64,000 bases of DNA from JAWLDB01 sp041686915 (GTDB lineage: Bacteria > Bacillota > UBA994 > UBA5500): contig JAWLDB010000001.1 in NCBI GenBank assembly GCA_041686915.1, positions 1 through 64,000 of the forward strand, in the 5' to 3' direction. Position 1 is the stretch's first letter, and each line of letters begins with the position of its first letter. The notes beneath the pieces were generated by a model, which was not told the origin of the DNA, searched no databases, and saw only the letters and a program-made list of their open reading frames with translations. Position numbers and translations under genes: made by a program. Positions 1-8,850 of this stretch are shown here, piece by piece.

Positions 1-462
1 GTTAGGCGGGGACGGATGCCAGAGGTGATGCCTTCTTTAGAACCAGGGATGCCGACACGGGCCGGGGTTTTTGTCTCGCTAAAGAAATATGAAGAATTGC
101 GCGGGTGTATTGGCACAACCGAGCCAACACAACCCACATTGCAGGAAGAGATTGTGCAAAATGCTATCAGCGCTTGCTCCCAGGATCCCCGCTTCAACCC
201 GGTGGAAGAGGATGAGCTGTTGGACATGTCCTACTCGGTTGACGTCTTAGGGGAAGCGGAAGCAATTAGCGGTCTGGACCAGCTTGATCCGGCAGAGTAT
301 GGCGTAATCGTGGAAAGCCGAGGCCGCAAGGGACTGCTGTTGCCTGATCTGCAGGGAGTCGACACTGCAGAGCAGCAGGTGGATATTGCCCGCCGCAAAG
401 CCGGCATAAGACCTGGGGAGCCAGTCAATTTGCTCCGTTTCCGCGTAACGCGGTACCGTTAG
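1..462 (+). CDS. AMMECR1-domain protein (AmmeMemoRadiSam system protein A), 5'-truncated
   Basis: The reading frame is open from base 1, so the gene begins before the window; the ATG at 16 is probably internal. The visible ~150 residues contain the AMMECR1 core: a GVFVSLKK strand, the family signature LRGCIGT, the DPRF motif, and GLLLPD followed by an RKAGI segment near the C-terminus. The family's usual N-terminal helix is missing and must lie upstream. The radical SAM gene follows after 13 bp, the normal AmmeMemoRadiSam pairing. The biochemical role of AMMECR1 proteins is not settled. Family assignment is secure, the start is not. Confidence 0.88.
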   Translation, partial: VRRGRMPEVMPSLEPGMPTRAGVFVSLKKYEELRGCIGTTEPTQPTLQEEIVQNAISACSQDPRFNPVEEDELLDMSYSVDVLGEAEAISGLDQLDPAEYGVIVESRGRKGLLLPDLQGVDTAEQQVDIARRKAGIRPGEPVNLLRFRVTRYR

Positions 463-475
463 GGATGGTGATCCC

Positions 476-1432
476 ATGACGGTTTGCACTCTCTGCCCGC
501 ATGTCTGTCAGCTGCAGGAATGCGAGTTAGGCAAGTGTGGACAGCGCATTGCGCGGTCAGGCAGAGTCATCCCTGTGCTGGCTGGTCAGATCACAGCCAT
601 AGCCCTTGATCCGGTGGAGAAGAAACCTCTGTACCATTTCTATCCGGGATCAACTGTGCTTTCGGTGGGTGGTGCTGGCTGCAACTTCCGCTGCACCTAC
701 TGTCAAAACTGGCAGATAGCACACGACCCGCGGATACCTTGTGAGGTTTTGACACCAGAAGAGCTGCTTGAGCTCGCGCTTAGCACAGCAAGAAAACAGC
801 CTGACTGCGTGGGAGTAGCATTTACGTATAACGAGCCCTTGATTGGCTATGAGTTTGTACTTGCATCTGCCAAGCTATTGAAGCAGCATGGGCTAAAGGT
901 CATTTTGGTTACCAATGGATATATAAACCCCCAGCCCTGGAGCGAGCTGCTCAAGTATGTCGACGCGGTTAATATCGACGTCAAGGCTTTCAGTGACAAC
1001 TTCTACCAGGAACAGTGTGGGGCAAGCCTGGGTCCAGTTCTGCGCAATGTCGAGGCAGCACAGGACCTGACTCACATCGAGATCACGTATCTTGTTATTC
1101 CTGGTCTGAATGACGACGAGACTGAGTTCAGAGCCTTCTGCAGTTGGCTATCCGGGATATCGCCGGAAGTACCGGTGCACTTGACAAGGTATTTTCCGAA
1201 TTTTAAGCTAAGACTGTCGCCCACTCCATTATCTACCTTGTGGAAACTAGCGTCAGCGGCTAAAGAGATGTTGGAGTTCGTTTATTTGGGTAACACCGGT
1301 ACTATGCCCAATACTAAGTGCCCCGACTGTGGAGTCACTGTCATCTCGCGCGCAGGGCTACGGACAAAGCTTGAAGCTTTGGACCATGGCAGATGCGGCC
1401 ATTGTGGTCGAGAGATGAACACCGTGACTTAG
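476..1432 (+). CDS. amrS: AmmeMemoRadiSam system radical SAM enzyme
   Basis: A 318-residue radical SAM protein. The CxxxCxxC cluster motif is at Cys69, Cys73 and Cys76 (CNFRCTYCQNW), followed by the family-typical FTYNEP and LVTNGY motifs. An N-terminal Cys-rich segment (CTLCPHVC, about residues 4-21) and a C-terminal CPDC...CGHC pair look like extra metal sites. It sits 13 bp downstream of the AMMECR1 gene, the arrangement that defines this family. Distantly like pyruvate formate-lyase activating enzymes, but with the AmmeMemoRadiSam architecture; the substrate is unknown. Confidence 0.92.
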   Translation: MTVCTLCPHVCQLQECELGKCGQRIARSGRVIPVLAGQITAIALDPVEKKPLYHFYPGSTVLSVGGAGCNFRCTYCQNWQIAHDPRIPCEVLTPEELLELALSTARKQPDCVGVAFTYNEPLIGYEFVLASAKLLKQHGLKVILVTNGYINPQPWSELLKYVDAVNIDVKAFSDNFYQEQCGASLGPVLRNVEAAQDLTHIEITYLVIPGLNDDETEFRAFCSWLSGISPEVPVHLTRYFPNFKLRLSPTPLSTLWKLASAAKEMLEFVYLGNTGTMPNTKCPDCGVTVISRAGLRTKLEALDHGRCGHCGREMNTVT

Positions 1433-1473
1433 CAAAGTGGTACTAAGCAATAAGCATTGTGAGGAGAACGAGT

Positions 1474-2415
1474 GTGAAGAAAAAGATCGTTGTTGCTTTT
1501 GGTGGAAATGCAATTCTACAGGCCAAGCAGAGGGGAACTGCCGAAGAGCAGCTTGCTAATGTACGGGATGCCGCTAACCAGGTGGCCGACATGATCGCTG
1601 CTGGATATCAGGTGGTGCTCACCCATGGTAACGGTCCGCAGGTAGGTAACATCCTAATTCAGAATGAAGAGGCCAGCGGCCTGGTACCAGCCATGCCCTT
1701 AGACATCTGTGGAGCCGAAACGCAAGGAATGATTGGTTACATGATTCAACAATCCTTGTCCAACATTCTTTGGGAGCGCAAGATAGCAAGACCTGTTGTC
1801 ACCATCGTCACTCAGGTGGTAGTCGATGCCGCTGATTCGGCCTTTCAAAACCCGAGCAAACCAATAGGGCCATTCTATACCTCGGGCAAAGCTGAAGAGC
1901 TGATGCGTGAGAAAGGGTTCATCATGAAGGAGGATAAAGCGCGAGGCGGATGGCGCCGGGTAGTCCCTTCGCCAATGCCAATCCGCATCAATGAACGTGA
2001 CGCCATTAGCACGCTGATTGAAGTCGGTACGGTGGTAATAGCCTCCGGTGGAGGTGGCGTGCCGGTAGTGGAAAAGAATGGACGGTTGGAGGGCATTGAG
2101 GCCGTAATAGACAAAGATCTAGCAGGGCAACGACTGGCAGGTGACGTCTCTGCTGATATCCTGATGATTCTTACAGACGTCGATGCAGTGGCGGTGCACT
2201 GGGGTGAGCCTAATCAGGAGTTCCTGAGTGAGCTCAGTGTGAAGCAGGCACGGATCTATCAGAAAGAAGGTCACTTCAAGGCTGGCAGTATGGGCCCGAA
2301 GGTTGACGCTGCCTGCAGTTTTATTGAGAACGGTGGCGAGATGGCTATCATTGCTTCTCTCGGTAACGCTAACTTGGCTTTGCAGGGCAAATCAGGCACA
2401 AGGTTTGTGCGCTAG
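1474..2415 (+). CDS. arcC: Carbamate kinase
   Basis: Amino acid kinase family, about 313 residues. It catalyses reversible phosphate transfer between carbamoyl phosphate and ADP, giving ATP, CO2 and ammonia in the catabolic direction. Visible motifs are KIVVAFGGNAIL at the N-terminus, THGNGPQVGN, the ASGGGGVPV nucleotide-binding segment and GSMGPKVDAA near the C-terminus. I place the start at GTG 1474, because GAGGAGA at 1461-1467 is then well spaced; an in-frame GTG at 1459 would put that ribosome binding site inside the gene. Next to ornithine carbamoyltransferase, so it likely takes carbamoyl phosphate from citrulline phosphorolysis. No arginine deiminase gene is in the window. Confidence 0.93.
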   Translation: MKKKIVVAFGGNAILQAKQRGTAEEQLANVRDAANQVADMIAAGYQVVLTHGNGPQVGNILIQNEEASGLVPAMPLDICGAETQGMIGYMIQQSLSNILWERKIARPVVTIVTQVVVDAADSAFQNPSKPIGPFYTSGKAEELMREKGFIMKEDKARGGWRRVVPSPMPIRINERDAISTLIEVGTVVIASGGGGVPVVEKNGRLEGIEAVIDKDLAGQRLAGDVSADILMILTDVDAVAVHWGEPNQEFLSELSVKQARIYQKEGHFKAGSMGPKVDAACSFIENGGEMAIIASLGNANLALQGKSGTRFVR

Positions 2416-2517
2416 ACCAAAGCTTGTCCTACGATTGGTCAATCACACATGGCTGATAGGGCGAAACGAGGTTTAGCATCAGACTAAAATAAACGATTCG
2501 AAAGGAGAATTGCTCAA

Positions 2518-3510
2518 ATGGCTTACAATCTCAAAGGTAGAAACTTCCTTACGCTGCTTGACTTCTCATCAGAAGAAATTCGGTTCCTACTCGACATGTC
2601 GGCCGACCTTAAGCGGCTGAAATACGCAGGTGTGCGGCCCCGAAACCTGGATGGCAAGAATATTGCCCTGATCTTTGAAAAACCATCGACTCGCACACGC
2701 TGTGCGTTTGTGGTGGCCGCTGTGGACGAAGGAGCTCATCCTGAGTACCTCGGCAAAGATGATATTCAACTCGGTAAGAAAGAATCCGTGGCGGATACTG
2801 CCAGAGTGCTTGGGCGCATGTTTGATGGTATTGAATTCCGCGGTTTCAAACACGAAACTGTTGAGGGGCTAGCCAAATACGCTGGCGTACCGGTTTGGAA
2901 CGGGTTAACAGACAAGTATCATCCAACTCAGGTCTTGGCTGATTTCCTGACCATCATCGAGCAAAAGGGCCGTCTGCGTGGCGTCAAGTTTGCTTACGTT
3001 GGCGATGGTCGCAATAACATGGCCAACTCCCTAATGATCGGCTCAGCTAAAATGGGCTTAGACTTTAGGATTGTATCCCCAGCCAGTCTTTTCCCGGAGC
3101 AGTCTTTGGTTGACGAAGCTAATGAAATTGCCGCAGGTACCGGAGCCAGTATCACCTTGACCGAATCGGTCAGCGAAGGTGTTGCGGGTGTTGATGTCAT
3201 CTACACTGACGTTTGGGTCTCTATGGGCGAGGAAGCTCACTTTGCAGAGCGTATTGCCTTGCTCAAACCGTATCAGGTCGACATGAACATGCTGCGCATG
3301 GCCGCGCCCGACGTCACTTTCCTGCACTGCTTACCCGCTTTCCATAACAGGGAGACAATTGTTGGAGAGCAAATCTACCAAGAGCATGGCATAGCCGAAA
3401 TGGAAGTTACTGAAGAGGTATTTGAGAGCAAACACTCCAAAGTGTTTGACCAGGCAGAGAATAGAATGCATACAATCAAGGCGGTTATGGTCGCTACCAT
3501 CGGCAAGTAG
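2518..3510 (+). CDS. argF: Ornithine carbamoyltransferase
   Basis: 330 residues, the usual length. It interconverts ornithine plus carbamoyl phosphate and citrulline plus phosphate in the cytoplasm. The carbamoyl phosphate motif STRTRCAF is near residue 57, HPTQ lies in the middle, the ornithine-binding VSMGEE loop is near 236, and HCLPAFH carries the catalytic Cys. An AGGAG ribosome binding site precedes ATG 2518. Its place between arcC and a COG2403 GTPase suggests a catabolic (ArcB-like) role rather than arginine synthesis, since no arg biosynthesis genes are near; the sequence alone does not separate the two. Confidence 0.94.
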   Translation: MAYNLKGRNFLTLLDFSSEEIRFLLDMSADLKRLKYAGVRPRNLDGKNIALIFEKPSTRTRCAFVVAAVDEGAHPEYLGKDDIQLGKKESVADTARVLGRMFDGIEFRGFKHETVEGLAKYAGVPVWNGLTDKYHPTQVLADFLTIIEQKGRLRGVKFAYVGDGRNNMANSLMIGSAKMGLDFRIVSPASLFPEQSLVDEANEIAAGTGASITLTESVSEGVAGVDVIYTDVWVSMGEEAHFAERIALLKPYQVDMNMLRMAAPDVTFLHCLPAFHNRETIVGEQIYQEHGIAEMEVTEEVFESKHSKVFDQAENRMHTIKAVMVATIGK

Positions 3511-3581
3511 CACCGTTCCAGCACGCACCGGCCAGCCCGTCGGGGCGCAACACATATATGTACGATAGAGGAGGCTAGACT

Positions 3582-4892
3582 ATGGCGAAGAAACTGATCA
3601 TCATGGGAGCTGCAGGCAGAGACTTCCACAACTTCAACGTGCTGTACCGCGATAACAGTGACTACGAAGTAATAGCTTTCACCGCCACCCAAATCCCTGA
3701 CATCGAGGGACGCGTCTATCCGGCTGTTCTTGCCGGCAAACTCTATCCCAATGGCATTCCGATTTATGCAGAAAACGAACTGCCCCAATTAATCAAACAG
3801 CATCAGATTGATGAAGTCGTTTTCGCGTATAGTGACGTGCCGTATACCTATGTTATGGATAAGGCAGCCATGGTCAATGCTGCCGGCGCCAGCTTCACGT
3901 TAATCGGAGCTCAGCAAACTATGGTTAAGTCTACCAAGCCTGTGGTTGCTGTTTGTGCAGTACGCACCGGTGTCGGCAAGAGCCAGACTACTCGTAAGGT
4001 TTGCGATACCCTTAAGGGCATGGGTCTGAACGTTGTTGCCATTCGCCATCCGATGCCCTATGGTGACCTGGCTAAGCAAGCAGTTCAGCGTTTCGCGTCT
4101 TATGCTGACCTTGATTTGCATGAGACTACCATCGAAGAACGTGAAGAATATGAGCCTCATATCGATCGAGGAATTGTGGTCTATGCAGGTGTCGACTATG
4201 AGGCCATACTGCGTGAGGCCGAGAAGGAAGCTGATGTAATCGTCTGGGACGGCGGCAATAACGATACATCCTTCTACATGCCTGACCTGTATATCACCCT
4301 GGTTGACCCGCATCGTCCAGGCCATGAGCTGACCTATTATCCAGGCGGCACCAACGTTCGGTTGGCAGATGTGATTGTAATCAACAAAGTAGACACCGCA
4401 TCGCCAGAAGGTATGGCCACCGTCAGGGAAAGCATTCGCAGTGTCAACCCGCAGGCTGTAGTTATCGAGGGCGCGTCCCCCATTTTCGTGGAGGACGCCG
4501 ACTTGGTCCGTGGCAAGCGGGTATTGGTCATTGAGGACGGCCCAACCCTTACTCACGGCGAGATGACCTACGGTGCAGGCGTCGTTGCAGCCCATAAGCT
4601 AGGAGCTGAACTGGTTGATCCCAGGCCCTATGCAGTGGAAAGCATTGCTGCTACCTTCCGAAAGTACAACCATCTGGCAGACCTGCTCCCTGCTATGGGC
4701 TACGGCGGCAAACAGGTGAAAGACCTGGAAGAGACAATCGCGCACGTCCCGTGCGACACCGTATTGGTTGCGACTCCGATTGATCTCAGGCGCGTGCTCA
4801 AGCTGGAGAAACCATCGACTCGTGTTCGCTACGAGCTGCAGGAAATCGGCATGCCGACGCTGACCGACGTTCTTGCCAAGTTCAAGAAATAG
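3582..4892 (+). CDS. COG2403-type GTPase / cyclic 2,3-diphosphoglycerate synthetase-like protein
   Basis: 436 residues. An N-terminal Rossmann-like part (KKLIIMGAAGRDFHNFN) is followed by a P-loop domain: RTGVGKSQTTRKV near residue 132, WDGGNND near 222, and a VINKVD guanine-specificity-like motif near 266. Related to archaeal cyclic 2,3-diphosphoglycerate synthetase; bacterial members are annotated as GTPases of unknown role. RBS GAGGAGG sits before ATG 3582, and a strong terminator follows. It is last in the arcC-argF group and may act in carbamoyl phosphate or ammonia-linked metabolism; this is inference from context. Confidence 0.85.
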   Translation: MAKKLIIMGAAGRDFHNFNVLYRDNSDYEVIAFTATQIPDIEGRVYPAVLAGKLYPNGIPIYAENELPQLIKQHQIDEVVFAYSDVPYTYVMDKAAMVNAAGASFTLIGAQQTMVKSTKPVVAVCAVRTGVGKSQTTRKVCDTLKGMGLNVVAIRHPMPYGDLAKQAVQRFASYADLDLHETTIEEREEYEPHIDRGIVVYAGVDYEAILREAEKEADVIVWDGGNNDTSFYMPDLYITLVDPHRPGHELTYYPGGTNVRLADVIVINKVDTASPEGMATVRESIRSVNPQAVVIEGASPIFVEDADLVRGKRVLVIEDGPTLTHGEMTYGAGVVAAHKLGAELVDPRPYAVESIAATFRKYNHLADLLPAMGYGGKQVKDLEETIAHVPCDTVLVATPIDLRRVLKLEKPSTRVRYELQEIGMPTLTDVLAKFKK

Positions 4893-4911
4893 ATCAAAAC
4901 TGACTGGAATG

Positions 4912-4944
4912 CAGCAGGTGGGCATTGCCCTGCCTGCTGTTTTT
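4912..4944 (+). terminator. Rho-independent terminator after the arcC-argF-GTPase group
   Basis: CAGCAGG (4912-4918) pairs with CCTGCTG (4933-4939), with an inner GGGC/GCCC stem, followed directly by a run of five T. Confidence 0.88.
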
Positions 4945-4994
4945 ATTGCTCGAAGAAACCACATGCTTCCGCCTAGAAAGCGCCTAAGCAGCAA

Positions 4995-5023
4995 TTGGCT
5001 TCCAGGATGTCGGCGGTTATAAT
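4995..5023 (+). promoter_or_regulatory. Sigma-A-type promoter for the sigma factor operon
   Basis: TTGGCT (4995-5000), a 17-bp spacer and TATAAT (5018-5023), about 105 bp before the sigma factor start. The -10 is perfect, the -35 matches 4 of 6. Confidence 0.6.
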
Positions 5024-5130
5024 GGACTAGAGCGGATAACCAGTTGGCATTAGCAAGACAAAATGAATCAGGGCTGTCTGAAACATTGCAGCCTGTTATA
5101 CGTATTAATCATTAGAAATGAGGGTTTGCT

Positions 5131-5712
5131 TTGGATATGGTTGACCAGAAGCTGATTTCTAGAGCGAAAAAGGGAGATAATGTGGCCTTCGCGGAACTGG
5201 TCGACAAATACAAGGACAGGATCTTCAGTTATGTACAGCGCATGGTGGGCAATCGGGATGACGCTTTGGACTTGTCCCAGGAGACCTTTTTGCGTGTGTA
5301 TAACAACCTGGGGAATTTCACGTTGGGTCAACCTTTTAAGCCCTGGCTATATCGCATCGCCACCAATCTGGCTATTGATCATTTGCGGAAAAGGCGAGAT
5401 GTGGTATCGCTCGACGCCCCACTTGGTAACGACCCTGATTGGCGTTGGGAGCTTCCAGACGATGCTCCTGGGCCTGAGGAACTGCGGGAGCGGGCAGAAC
5501 TGGCAACAACGCTGGCCAAACTGGTAGAAGAGCTGCCTTCAGCCTACCGCAGTGTCATTCTACTTCGGCATGGGCATGAGCTTAGCTATCAGGAGATTGC
5601 AGAGGTGCTGCATGTGCCAGTCAGCACCGTGAAAACCAGGCTGTTTAGAGCAAGGGAAGCGCTACGGCTCAAGCTCGTAGAACGAAAGGAACTGTGGGAG
5701 GCCGAATGCTGA
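5131..5712 (+). CDS. ECF-type RNA polymerase sigma factor (SigW-like)
   Basis: 193 residues. Region 2 (about 15-85) shows the FAELVDKYKDRIF and DLSQETFLRVY motifs. Region 4 (about 130-190) shows YRSVILLRHGHELSYQEIA and a VSTVKTRLFRARE recognition helix. There is no region 1 or 3. The start is TTG 5131, spaced from a weak GAGGG; ATG 5137 is possible. The stop overlaps the start of the anti-sigma factor gene (TGATG), so the pair is translationally coupled and forms a standard sigma/anti-sigma switch, probably an envelope stress response. Confidence 0.93.
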   Translation: MDMVDQKLISRAKKGDNVAFAELVDKYKDRIFSYVQRMVGNRDDALDLSQETFLRVYNNLGNFTLGQPFKPWLYRIATNLAIDHLRKRRDVVSLDAPLGNDPDWRWELPDDAPGPEELRERAELATTLAKLVEELPSAYRSVILLRHGHELSYQEIAEVLHVPVSTVKTRLFRAREALRLKLVERKELWEAEC

Positions 5713-6326
5713 TGGAGTGCCGCGAAGCAAGACGCTTAATGCATGCTCAGCTGGACAATGATACAAACCCCCTTGAGGAACAGGCCCTGGAACGCCATGT
5801 TTCGACTTGTGCTGCCTGTGCAGAAACACAGCGAGCTTTGCAGTCAACCGTGGACTGTTTGAGCTTGTTGGCCCGAGCACGGGCCCCGCATGATTTCACT
5901 GCTAAAGTGATGTCACAGGTACAACCTACAGGTCGGAAACGCGCCGGGCAGCACTGGACCAGGCTGCTAGCAACGGCTGCAATGCTGGCAATTCTAGTTG
6001 GCTCTCCGATCTACTATACCTGGATAACGGCCTTTCCTCAGGTAATTTTGGATGACCCCTCAGCCCGCATTACTTTGCAGGGAGGTCAGGCTAAGATAGC
6101 CGCCGGGCAAGTGATTTCTGGAGATATCACTATCTACAAAGCTCATTTGATTATCGCTGGTGAGGTTAGAGGCAATGTGCAGGTCATTGCGGGCAGCGTA
6201 CAGATCGAAGATGGAGGCCAGGTGCACGGCAGTGTTACGGAGGCTCCTGCAAACATGTCCGGCAAGCTGAAACTGGCCATGGCAGAACTCTGGGACGATA
6301 TTCGCCATCTTTTCATGCGTAGATAG
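5712..6326 (+). CDS. Anti-sigma factor: zinc-finger domain, one membrane helix, bactofilin-like outer domain
   Basis: About 204 residues. The N-terminal zf-HC2/ZAS part has the HxxxCxxC motif (HVSTCAAC, about residues 29-36), expected to bind the sigma factor encoded upstream. A membrane helix follows (about 80-105). The C-terminal part (about 115-185) is a short-repeat beta-strand region with alternating hydrophobics (GDITIYKAHLIIAG, RGNVQVIAGSVQIEDGG), like bactofilin/polymer-forming beta-helices and predicted to lie outside the membrane. I use ATG 5712, coupled to the sigma gene stop; ATG 5706 is also possible. Confidence 0.85.
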   Translation: MECREARRLMHAQLDNDTNPLEEQALERHVSTCAACAETQRALQSTVDCLSLLARARAPHDFTAKVMSQVQPTGRKRAGQHWTRLLATAAMLAILVGSPIYYTWITAFPQVILDDPSARITLQGGQAKIAAGQVISGDITIYKAHLIIAGEVRGNVQVIAGSVQIEDGGQVHGSVTEAPANMSGKLKLAMAELWDDIRHLFMRR

Positions 6327-6429
6327 GAGCAGGATAAATACCTTGCTATAGCCAATAATACTAGTGAAACTTGCCATTATCTGCTTGGGTAATTACTGCC
6401 CCAGATGCGCAAAAGGGGAGGGGAAGACC

Positions 6430-7854
6430 TTGAGTTCCAACAATATGACACCAGAAACAATAGATAGGATTATCGAGCTGTGTGAAAAAACGCTGAAGGA
6501 AAATCCGGACAATGCCACAGCTCATCATGACCTCGGAGCAGCCTTGCTTAACAAGCAGGAAGTAGATGCAGCTCTTGAGCACCTCAACCGTGCAGTCGAA
6601 CTAGCTCCTCACAGTGTGATGACCCACTATCTGCTGGGGGTAGCCCACGGTGAAAAGGGTATGTGGGATGAGGCTATTGCGAGCTGGAAGCAGGTGCTTG
6701 AACGTGATAAGCGCAACACCAATAAGCTGAATGGTATGGCCCACTATTTCATCGGCAAAATCTATGCGCTGAAAGGGATGTGGGACGCAGCCGTAATGGA
6801 GTTCAACCGTGCACAGAAGCTGGTCCCCGATCACTATCTGCTAAAGAATGCCATGGCCGAAGTGCATCTGGCCAAAGGTGAACTCGGAGAGGCCAAGCGG
6901 CTTTGGGTAGAAGCTGCAGTGACGAATCCGCAGGACCCGCGAGCTGCTCTGAACGTATGTGCTATCTCTCTTGATACCGGGGACTTTCAATCAGCCATTC
7001 AGTACGGGCGTCAAGTGCTTGAGATGGGACACGATGGGGCCAGTGTGCGTTTCAATCTCGGTATTGCCTATTTGCGATCGGGTGACTACGATAAGGCAAT
7101 CGAAGAGTTAAGCGAAGCTGTCCGCTTTGAGCCGGCTGACTTGGGTAACCGCCTCAATCTCGGTGAAGCTTACGTAAAGAAGGGCTTGATCGATGAGGGA
7201 GTAAAGCAATGGGAGCGTGCCGCGGAGGACCATCCAGACTCGCCCCACCCTTACTACAACATGGGCGTAGCCTATGCCCAGCATAGTCTATTGCAGAGGG
7301 CTGAGGAGTTCTGGCAGAAGGCATTGGAGCGTGATCCGAACTATCTTCCGGTGCACATTGCCAAAGCCTCAGCGTTCTCTGAGCGCGGCAGGTTTGATGA
7401 AAGTCTGCAGGCCTGGCAGAAGGCCTTGACGATTGAACCAGAAGCTCCGCTGGTGCGGCTGAACATGATGGCCATATTATTCCGGCAGGGTAAATACTCG
7501 GAGGCTATCGCCCTGGCCATACCTGCTGTAGAGAAGGACCTGGATGTTCGCTTTGTTCGTTCACTCTGTCAGCTGCAGTTGGGTGATACGGCCACGGCAT
7601 TGCAGGAACTAGCAGCCATTCATGGTGAAAATCCTGAAGTCTTTAGCAGAAACAGCGGGTTGGTGCAGGACAATATGCCCCGCGAGAAGCTCGAAGGGCT
7701 AAACTCGGAATCACACCAGCAAGTCGTGGAGGCGTTGCTAGCTCTCTATAACCAGGAGAGCCGCATGGAGCTACCACCAACGCAAGACCTGGAGAAACCT
7801 GATGCCAAGCATCAAGGGTTCTGGGCGTCGTTGCTGAAGTCGCTCCGCAAGTAA
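6430..7854 (+). CDS. Tetratricopeptide repeat protein
   Basis: About 474 residues made almost wholly of TPR units (ALEHLNRAVELAP, AIASWKQVLERD, AVMEFNRAQKLVP, AIEELSEAVRFEP and so on), at least ten repeats, without a signal peptide. I place the start at TTG 6430, directly after the strong ribosome binding site AGGGGAGGGG (6415-6424); the frame is open further upstream to GTG 6364. TPR proteins are protein-protein scaffolds, and no specific partner can be named. It follows the sigma/anti-sigma pair by about 100 bp, so it may be cotranscribed. Confidence 0.85.
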   Translation: MSSNNMTPETIDRIIELCEKTLKENPDNATAHHDLGAALLNKQEVDAALEHLNRAVELAPHSVMTHYLLGVAHGEKGMWDEAIASWKQVLERDKRNTNKLNGMAHYFIGKIYALKGMWDAAVMEFNRAQKLVPDHYLLKNAMAEVHLAKGELGEAKRLWVEAAVTNPQDPRAALNVCAISLDTGDFQSAIQYGRQVLEMGHDGASVRFNLGIAYLRSGDYDKAIEELSEAVRFEPADLGNRLNLGEAYVKKGLIDEGVKQWERAAEDHPDSPHPYYNMGVAYAQHSLLQRAEEFWQKALERDPNYLPVHIAKASAFSERGRFDESLQAWQKALTIEPEAPLVRLNMMAILFRQGKYSEAIALAIPAVEKDLDVRFVRSLCQLQLGDTATALQELAAIHGENPEVFSRNSGLVQDNMPREKLEGLNSESHQQVVEALLALYNQESRMELPPTQDLEKPDAKHQGFWASLLKSLRK

Positions 7855-7872
7855 CGCGGCTCCAGATTTTGG

Positions 7873-7898
7873 ACCGGGGCATCTGCCCCGGTTTCTAT
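7873..7898 (+). terminator. Terminator after the TPR protein gene
   Basis: A 9-bp GC-rich stem (ACCGGGGCA with TGCCCCGGT) with a very short loop, followed by TTCTAT. The T tract is weak. Confidence 0.65.
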
Positions 7899-8025
7899 AT
7901 GCGTGGGATTACCCGTATTTCCGTTTTCGTGTGCATTCGACATATGAGATGTATTATACTAGACATACTGGCAGTTACTAGCTGCTGAGCACCTTAAGGT
8001 CTGTTCCTGCTGGGGGGTTGATAAC

Positions 8026-8850
8026 TTGCTCGCCCGTATTCTGGAAGCTCTAGCCCAAATCAGCGTGAAGGATATCCTCGATATTATCATAGTCTACTAC
8101 GTGTTCTACAGGTTGCTGGTCCTAATTCGCGATACCAGAGCAGTCCAGTTGATCAAAGGGTTGCTCTTGCTTTTGGCTGCGATTCTGGTCAGTGACCGCC
8201 TACAGCTATGGACGCTGAACTGGCTGCTAAACCAAACGATAGCCGCTGGTTTTATCGCCATACCTATCGTCTTCTGGCCGGAGTTACGCCGTGCCTTGGA
8301 GCAGTTGGGCCGTGCCCGCTTCCTAAACCAGCGTTTGCCTCTTTCCGTGGAAGAAGAAGGTTGGGACCACACAATCAATGAGTTAGTCACCAGTGTAGGT
8401 ATCCTTAGTAAGAACAAGATCGGGGCATTGGTTGTCATGGAGCGGGAGACAGGTTTAAGCGAATATGTAGAAACAGGAACACAGATAGATGCGCTAGTAA
8501 GTAGCGCTCTCCTGACTAACACATTCATACCCAACACGCCTTTGCATGACGGAGCCGTCATCATTCGGCGGGGGCGCATATTGGCCGCTGGCTGCTATCT
8601 TCCTCTGACTGTAAACCCCTTTTTAGATAAAGAGTTGGGCACCCGCCATCGAGCCGGGATTGGCATAACGGAGGAAACTGACGCTATCGCTGTCATCGTC
8701 TCAGAAGAAACCGGTACCATTTCTTTGGCTAGCGACGGGCAAATCAGCCGGCATCTTGATCCCCGGTCTTTGCAGCAGATGTTGAAGGAACTGCTCCCGA
8801 CCAAAACAGTTTCCATCTGGAACTGGAGGCCGTTGAAGCATGAAGACTAG
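8026..8850 (+). CDS. cdaA: Diadenylate cyclase (c-di-AMP synthase)
   Basis: 274 residues. It condenses two ATP into cyclic di-AMP, an essential Firmicutes second messenger for potassium and cell wall control. Three membrane helices occupy about residues 15-85. The DAC domain (about 100-260) carries the two signature motifs: DGA at 175-177 and RHR at 207-209. Start TTG 8026, with GGGGGG upstream. The YbbR-domain regulator overlaps its 3' end by 11 bp, and glmM and glmS follow, the conserved cdaA-cdaR-glmM-glmS order. Confidence 0.97.
   Translation: MLARILEALAQISVKDILDIIIVYYVFYRLLVLIRDTRAVQLIKGLLLLLAAILVSDRLQLWTLNWLLNQTIAAGFIAIPIVFWPELRRALEQLGRARFLNQRLPLSVEEEGWDHTINELVTSVGILSKNKIGALVVMERETGLSEYVETGTQIDALVSSALLTNTFIPNTPLHDGAVIIRRGRILAAGCYLPLTVNPFLDKELGTRHRAGIGITEETDAIAVIVSEETGTISLASDGQISRHLDPRSLQQMLKELLPTKTVSIWNWRPLKHED

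Noticed and set aside
3900..4595. A 231-codon minus-strand frame inside the COG2403 GTPase gene
   Set aside because: Antisense shadow of a well-conserved protein; no ribosome binding site and no recognisable family.
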